From contig JAJGOT010000165.1 of the NCBI GenBank assembly GCA_022457155.1, forward strand, positions 879,501-943,500: DNA of 64,000 bases, written 5' to 3'. The notes under the pieces are model-generated. The model saw nothing but the letters and a program-made list of their open reading frames with translations. It had not been told where the DNA came from and searched no databases. The stretch's first letter is position 1, and each line of letters opens with the position of its first letter. Shown here one piece after another: positions 57,848 through 64,000 of this stretch. The translations under genes and the position numbers were made by a program. The stretch comes from Cladopsammia gracilis (lineage: Eukaryota; Cnidaria; Anthozoa; Scleractinia; Dendrophylliidae).

Positions 57848-59787
57848 ATGTGGGAACAGTCAATTCTTCGTAAGTTTGCAAAAGCTGTAATTGTTGGAGA
57901 AGTGATTTTCTGTCTTGGGGCTTACAGAGTATGGCATCAGATGAACACCAGTAGAGGTACTGCATTATAATATGTGGAATATGGTGAATTGAGAAAACCT
58001 GTGTGACTAAAAAGTTATGGGTTCTTTGCACGGCAGCCATGTTGATGGTTAAGGACAATAGAAATCGTTTACATAAAAACAGAGTTGGCTAAAATACAGA
58101 ATACAGGCCACTTATTTGCATCTCATTAAATCCACAGAGTTTTATTCCCAAAGGATAACAAATTATTTGTTCTGGCCGACGTGCAAACCTCCAAAACATG
58201 TGCAGCTCCTTATGCATGGTTCAATGGGCCATTCCATTTAATATCCGCACCCCCCCCCCCCCAATTGAGGTATAAGGAAATCTTGGGGGGAGGGGGGGTG
58301 GGGTACTTGTGTCGGCATCCTTTGATCTTCAAAAATTTCCCAAGGGGTGTTCTGTCGGCACTTAGATTTTTTTCCTTAGGGGGTGAGGATGTTGCCGTAG
58401 CGGGGGGATGTTAAGTGAATACCTCAATAGGGGGGGTGCGGATATAAAATGGAATGGCCCAATTTGATCAGTTCCTGGGTTTGCATTTTTTTTTGGTTGG
58501 AAAGATTTCGGAATAACCCTATGCACAACTTATGCAAAAACAAAACAAAAGCCAAAGCAACAGAACTTCTAAAGCAAAACAATAGCACATACATACATAA
58601 TTAAAGTATGGGGTTATATGGAAATCTAACTTTTTTTTTTCACTTGATGTCCTATCCCCCCCCCCCCCCTGGGCATTCAGAAAGAGACAGTTCCCTACCC
58701 CTGCCCACAAAACCTGAATTTTTATAGCAAAGGGAATAAACTGAAGCACCAACTGCACTCCCTGGGAAATTGAAACAAATTTATTTAGTAATGATCTAGA
58801 AATATACTGTCCATCATCATCATCATCCTTTATCTCTTTAACTGCCTGTTTTTACAAAAAAAAGGTCAAAACAAGCTTATTTATTTCTCCAGTGTTCTCA
58901 CCAGGCCTCACCAGGCCGTGGCCTTGCAGGATTCCCGCAAAAAAATTGAGATGGCGCACCAAAAGCCAAGAAGATGCGCCCGTTAGGGCGCAGGAGCAAG
59001 CTTCGAGTCAAACAGACTTTTGAATGTTTATGAGTAGTTTAATGGTCAATCAAACACCCCAGCATTTTGCTTGTTCAAATGAATAAAAACATTTTATCAA
59101 AAATTTTATAGCCTTTAATTTTATTGCCTTTACCCTCGTTGGTCACACCACTCACACGTACAGTACGTGGTGAAGGTTTGCGTAAGCATCGCTATCAAAT
59201 CGTAAACATCTTGTCCGCCATGTTGGATCAGGTAGGTACTTCATGTAACAGACGTTTTGAAGTAACTTTGTCCCTCTAATATTCTTACAGGGCTCCTATT
59301 TTTCAGCAAAGGGGGCCCTGCGACTCCCCAATGCAAAATCCTGGTGAGAACACTGTTTCTCAATATAGTATAGCAGCATTAAGAACGTGCATTAATTAAG
59401 AACGTATCTTAGGAAGAGAAAAAACTCTATAATTGAACACAAATACTAAATTTCTTATAAGTAGCTGGACTTGTCCATGTGGTTCAACACCATCATTTTC
59501 ACCCCATCAGTCTTTGCACAAGCATTCATTTCAATTTGACTACTTGAAAAATTCCCACCTTGGGGCCATAAGGGTCAACTTTGTCCTGGTGGGGTGGTAA
59601 CAGTAGGAATTAAACTATGACATTACTCTTTAAAAACTGTTTGAAACGTTGCATTTGCACAAAACAATATACTCCAATATTTATCCGAGAAACTTAATGG
59701 TGTAGAACAACTTCAATATTTGTTGTGTTTTGTACATTACAGATTATAGAAAGTGGATGAATGACAACTTCCCATCAATACTTGAAG
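57848..59787 (+). CDS. CEBPZOS: CEBPZOS-like small membrane protein, 3' end not found
   Basis: Exon 1 at 57848-57956 and exon 2 at 59743-59787 join in phase 1 to encode 51 residues. The sequence runs 'LRKFAKAVIVGEVIFCLGAY', 'RVWHQMNTSRDYRKWMND' and 'NFPSILE', aligning along its length with human CEBPZOS (80 residues; 'FKGVLVAELVGVFGAYFLF', 'KMHTSQDFRQTMSKKYPFI', 'LE'). One transmembrane helix spans about residues 12-28. The human protein is a mitochondrial membrane protein of poorly known function. The ATG at 57848 is preferred because an upstream in-frame ATG at 57770 adds residues without homology. Exon 2 ends in a GTAAGA donor; about 28 codons remain and I could not find their exon. In human the opposite-strand neighbour is CEBPZ; here it is SLC30A6. 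Confidence 0.82.
58226..58460. mobile_element. TIR element in CEBPZOS-like intron 1
   Basis: Ends GGGCCATTCCATTTAATATC and its near-complement, flanked by AAT (58223-58225, 58461-58463). The interior holds C-run and G-run tracts. Confidence 0.75.
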
Positions 59788-62340
59788 GTAAGAGAACTGT
59801 CCCTTTATCAAGCGAAGCCTTGGCCGAACCGTCATAGGAGCATTCAAAGTTATGCCATATTATTTGCAATTGATTGTTAATTACTGAATGCCTGCCTGCT
59901 GTTGTTGTTCAACTGTTATTGCTATGGTTAGGAGCAAAATTATTAAGTAATAGTTTATTGGACTGAATGGAGCCAATTAACTCTGATTAATTTTATGACA
60001 CAAAAGTCCAATAAACAAATTATAATATTTTCTGAATCAACAACAAAATTTGATACTCTTAAATTTATCTCAAAACAGTGGTATTTTCTATCCATTTTTC
60101 AAGTTCAAGTTTATTATTGGATAAACTGATGTTAATGAGACCTGAGACAATTGAACTAAGCTACTCACTGCCTGCATGTAACATTTTATTCCATAGTCCA
60201 CTTGTTAATTATATGGCCTATTGTCATGCAAATCTCACAAGGTACAACAATTTCTGTACTTCTCCATACTCTTTCAATGCCCAAGTCCAAGCCTATTTTC
60301 TGTAATTTCTCAATGCCAAGGTCAAGCCTGATATTAATTTAGTAGCCTCATTATTTTACAATGTATCTATCAGTTTCAAGGCAAAGTCCAATGTAAGGCA
60401 ATCTTTGCAAGATGTCATCAAGCAAAGGTCCCAGTCGTGCTCTTACCTATAATGTAATAGCACGTGTCCCACTTAGTCATTCTTCCATCACTTTGCACCG
60501 AGCATCAATAATTCCCCCCCCACCCTCCCATGCCTGGTACCTTTGTCTTTTTAACCTTACCAGCCACAAGGGGTTTTGTAGCAGAATTGTTTATTAATAA
60601 ATATGGTGGCAGGGAAGTGCAACCCTGGCTGCACTTTACCCCACAGTAAGGCTTAGCCCTTGGAGACAGGTCCAGAGATATCCATTCCAGGATGGGTACC
60701 CACGGTCCCACCTGATCTTTACTCCCCCCAGGAGGGCACCCCTCTCCTGGTTCCCTAGTTCCCCATGACTAGGGATATGGGCCTAATAAAATTTCATTAA
60801 ATTGCATCTGATTGAGGTGTGCAATGAACATGTCCAATTACAGCTAATCATCCCGTTGTAAAAAGTTGTTAATGACAGCTGTAAATTGGACACCCACAAG
60901 ATCGCATGCAAATTATAAAATAGCGTGTCCACTGTGTCAAAAGACTAGAGTACTGAAAAATACAAATCGATGCCTACTTTGTACTTACCGTTGAAAAAAA
61001 AGGCCGTATATCAGTTTTGCAATGGTTGTTATTGGTTTTAGCTAAATCTTGTAACTAGCTGGTCTGTGTTTCCGACACTTGAAGTGAATGCAGATGTAGC
61101 TGCAATGGTGTACCTTTTGAAGCCACGAATCTTTCAGTTTATTTTGCCTTGTCCGGACCTGGGGTCAAAACAACTTTTCGAATTGAAAGTTTTGCTGGAA
61201 CTATTCCCGCCATTATAATAATAAATTTTGAATGAAACTTACCTACGTGGTTTCCGTTACTATTGAGCACTGTTGGCTTGCTCCCAGTGCATCCTCAAGC
61301 AGGTTTAGCTCTTTAGGCCTGGTTACTCTCATTATGCCAGGCTCCTAAGGTGCTTCACAGGGGTCCGGGAAAATTTTTTTACAGCATAATTACGAGCATA
61401 ATGGCAACAGTCGAGCATAATTTGGAACATAATAGTACATTTTGAGGGCAATGCCAAAAAGCATAATACTCGATTTTAGGAGCATAATGTGTCAATCCCT
61501 ATCCACTGTTAACTTCTTATTGAGGTGGCTCGACTGGGTTTTTGAGTGACGATACTTTAAACTTTGAGAAACTTGTGTACCACCACAAACGATCCAACAG
61601 AAAATCGATTGCCACAGCTGTACTAGAGAAAGATTAAAGTTTCAGATTAGGTAAGTTTTATGGAAATCGGAGTTGCCAAAGCAACGTTATGACATCACTC
61701 CCTGTTTTACATAATACCGATTTACTTGTCATCAAGAGATAATTTTGGAAAACGCTCTCTGGATCTTCGACCTGACGCACTTGTCCTAAGGTCTACAAAA
61801 TTTTACAAATTTCTATGGAAGCGTTTTGGAGAAAATTTCGAGTGAAGTTTTCAGGTTTTAAAATACAACAAAAACAAAGCAATTTTGAAATGTTATTAAA
61901 ACTTATGTTTACAAGGCTTGATGAAATAATAGTTTGGTCTTAAATGAATTTTATACCATCCAAATACCTTGAGTGAAAATCTCTGCAAAATCGTCCATTT
62001 GAATTTTATAAACGTTGGCTCAAATATGAACTGGTCTCTAGTGTTATTTCGCGTTTTTATCAAAAATTGACCCTACACTTATTAAAATGGTCGCGAATTT
62101 AAAAGCGATATATGAATTTTGTTAAAACTTAGTACTCATAAAGATCAATTAATATTCAATACAACTGCCAAGTTTCAAATTCATTGAAACGTTCTAAGGC
62201 TGTCAATTTACAGCCTCAACATAGGAAAATACTGAGCTGATTTTTACGAAAGTGGTTTGATGCTCTTATTATGCGTCTCCATTGTCTCGAATCGCCATGC
62301 AATTGTAAATTTCAGTACATAATTAATTCATAAACATTTC
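59788..62340. other. Downstream of CEBPZOS-like exon 2
   Basis: Should contain or precede the last exon of the CEBPZOS-like gene, which I did not find. It holds a GC-richer block at 60600-60790, a short hairpin at 60834-60892 ('tccaattacagct' inverted) and a left end of the 14296 TIR family at 61523-61600. Confidence 0.5.
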
Positions 62341-62347
62341 ATTCCTT

Positions 62348-64000
62348 TGGTTGTACAACATCAGGTTGTGGTAGCTCAGTTGGTTGTACAACATCAGGTT
62401 GTGGTAGCTCAGTTGGTTGTACAACATCAGGTTGTGGTAGCTCAGTTGGTTGTACAACATCAGGCTGTGGTAGCTCAGTTGGTTGTACAACATCAGGTTG
62501 TGGTAGCTCGGTTGTACAACATCAGGCTGTGGCAGCTCAGTTGGTTGTACAACATCAGGTTGTGGTAGCTCAGTTGGTTGTACAACATCAGGTTGTGGTA
62601 GCTCAGTTGGTTGTACAACATCAGGTTGTGGTAGCTCAGTTGGTTGTACAACATCAGGTTGTTGTAGCTCAGTTGGTTGTACAACATCAGGTTGTGGTAG
62701 CTCAGTTGGTTATACAACATCAGGTTGTGGTAGCTCAGTTGGTTGTACAACATCAGGCTGCAGTAGCTCAGTTGGTTGTACAACATCAGGCTGTGGTAGC
62801 TCAGTTGGTTATACAACATCAGGTTGTGGTAGCTCAGTTGGTTGTACAACATCAGGTTGTGGTAGCTCAGTTGGTTGTACAACATCAGGTTGTGGCAGCT
62901 CAGTTGGTTGTACAACATCAGGTTGTGGCAGCTCAGTTGGTTGTACAACATCAGGTTGTTGTAGCTCAGTTGGTTGTGCAACATCAGTTTGTGGTAGCTC
63001 AGTTGGTTGTACAACATCAGGCTGTGGTAGCTCAGTTGGTTGTACAACATCAGTTTGTGGTAGCTCAGTTGGTTGTACAACATCAGGCTGTGGTAGCTCA
63101 GTTGGTTGTACAACATCAGATTGTGGTAGCTCAGTTGGTTGTACAACATCAGGCTGTGGTAGCTCAGTTGGTTGTGCAACATCAGGTTATGGTAGCTCAG
63201 TTGGTTGTGCAACATCAGGCTGCAGTAGCTCAGTTGGTTGTACAACTTCAGGCTGTGGTAGCTCAGTTGGTTGTACAACATCAGGTTGTTGTAGCTCAGT
63301 TGGTTATACAACATCAGGCTGTGGTAGCTCAGTTGGTTGTACAACATCAGGTTGTGGCAGCTCAGTTGGTTGTACAACATCAGGTTGTGGTAGCTCAGTT
63401 GGTTGTACAACATCAGGTTGTGGTAGCTCAGTTGGTTGTACAACATCAGGTTATGATAGCTCAGTTGGTTGTACAACATCAGGTTGTGGTAGCTCGGTTG
63501 TACAACATCAGGTTGTGGTAGCTCAGTTGGTTGTACAACATCAGGTTGTGGTAGCTCGGTTGTACAACATCAGGCTGTGGTAGCTCAGTTGGTTGTACAA
63601 CATCAGGCTGTGGTAGCTCAGTTGGTTGTACAACATCAGGTTGTGGTAGCTCAGTTGGTTGTACAACATCAGGCTGTGGTAGCTCAGTTGGTTGTACAAC
63701 ATCAGGTTGTGGTAGCTCGGTTGTACAACATCAGGTTGTGGTAGCTCAGTTGGTTGTGCAACATCAGGTTGTGGTAGCTCAGTTGGTTGTGCAACATCAG
63801 GCTGTGGTAGCTCAGTTGGTTGTGCAACATCAGGCTGTGGTAGCTCAGTTGGTTGTACAACATCAGGCTGCAGTAGCTCAGTTGGTTGTACAACATCAGG
63901 CTGCAGTAGCTCAGTTGGTTGTACAACATCAGGTTGTGGTAGCTCAGTTGGTTGTACAACATCAGGCTGTGGTAGCTCAGTTGGTTGTGCAACATCAGGT
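62348..64000. repeat. 33-bp tandem array with tRNA A-box-like motif, about 50 copies
   Basis: The unit consists of 'ggttgtggtagctcagttgg' and 'ttgtacaacatca'. TAGCTCAGTTGG matches the pol III A-box/tRNA D-arm consensus TRGCNNAGYNGG in nearly every copy, and TTGTACAA is a palindrome. The 33-bp period leaves long frames open on both strands, but units lacking 4 bp (about 62505, 63491, 63551, 63711) shift them, so coding is unlikely. It continues past the window end. Confidence 0.95.

Noticed and set aside
60068..60305. Possible last exon of the CEBPZOS-like gene
   Set aside because: The acceptor TCAAAACAG at 60077 is plausible and in phase, but the translation (VVFSIHFSSS...) has no similarity to the family C terminus.
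62493..63521. Two opposed reading frames of about 330 codons in the 33-bp array
   Set aside because: They follow from a 33-bp repeat without stops and are shifted by 4-bp-deleted units; no start context, splice sites or known repeat protein fit.
62348..64000. CRISPR array
   Set aside because: Units are contiguous with no unique spacers, and the DNA is animal.
62348..64000. Cluster of tRNA genes
   Set aside because: Only a D-arm-like stretch is present; no acceptor stem, anticodon loop or TPsiC arm can be built from one or two units.

Overview
The window is animal nuclear DNA, most likely from an anthozoan cnidarian (coral or sea anemone). The evidence is short conserved exons with GT/AG introns, two animal-specific gene families split over 14 and 16 exons, and a dense load of LINEs, a Penelope-like element, inverted-repeat (TIR) elements, minisatellites and microsatellites. 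The assignment to Anthozoa is inference; the eukaryotic assignment is secure. There are no bacterial operons, no CRISPR array and no convincing tRNA or rRNA gene.

Three genes can be supported. (1) On the minus strand, 27190 to 9763, is a hephaestin/ceruloplasmin-like multicopper oxidase of about 1,170 residues in 14 exons: signal peptide, six cupredoxin domains and a C-terminal tail that looks like a GPI-anchor signal. Copper ligands survive only in domains 1 and 6; domains 2 to 5 are degenerate at the metal sites. (2) On the minus strand, 57558 to 41208, is a complete SLC30A6 (ZnT6) gene: 16 exons in continuous phase and a predicted 458 residues, again lacking the zinc-site histidines as in the vertebrate protein. 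(3) On the plus strand from 57848, head to head with SLC30A6 across only 289 bp, is a CEBPZOS-like small mitochondrial-type protein gene; two exons are seen and the last is not found.

Layout: 1-9760 is repeat-rich intergenic DNA (decayed tandem units, a 75-bp minisatellite, a hAT-like element with 8-bp target duplications, several palindromic elements). 9763-27190 is the oxidase gene; its introns hold Harbinger-type and other TIR elements, a 23-bp minisatellite, a 5'-truncated LINE and a Penelope-like GIY-YIG fragment whose end reaches the acceptor of exon 4. 27191-41000 is about 14 kb with no gene I can support, holding several TIR elements, a 1.1-kb foldback element and a dispersed duplication. 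41208-57558 is SLC30A6, with a Mutator-like element (9-bp duplication), a 1.2-kb foldback and an L1-like LINE in its introns. 57559-57847 is the shared promoter. 57848-62340 holds the CEBPZOS-like gene and its intron. 62340-64000 is a 33-bp tandem array running off the window; each unit carries a tRNA A-box-like motif.

Functionally, a copper-dependent ferroxidase-like surface protein and a Golgi zinc-transporter subunit are both metal-handling genes, but nothing in the sequence shows that they are co-regulated. I found no convincing new multigene system. The most notable items are the loss of internal copper sites in the oxidase, its GPI-type tail, transposon sequence at its splice sites, and the A-box-bearing tandem array.
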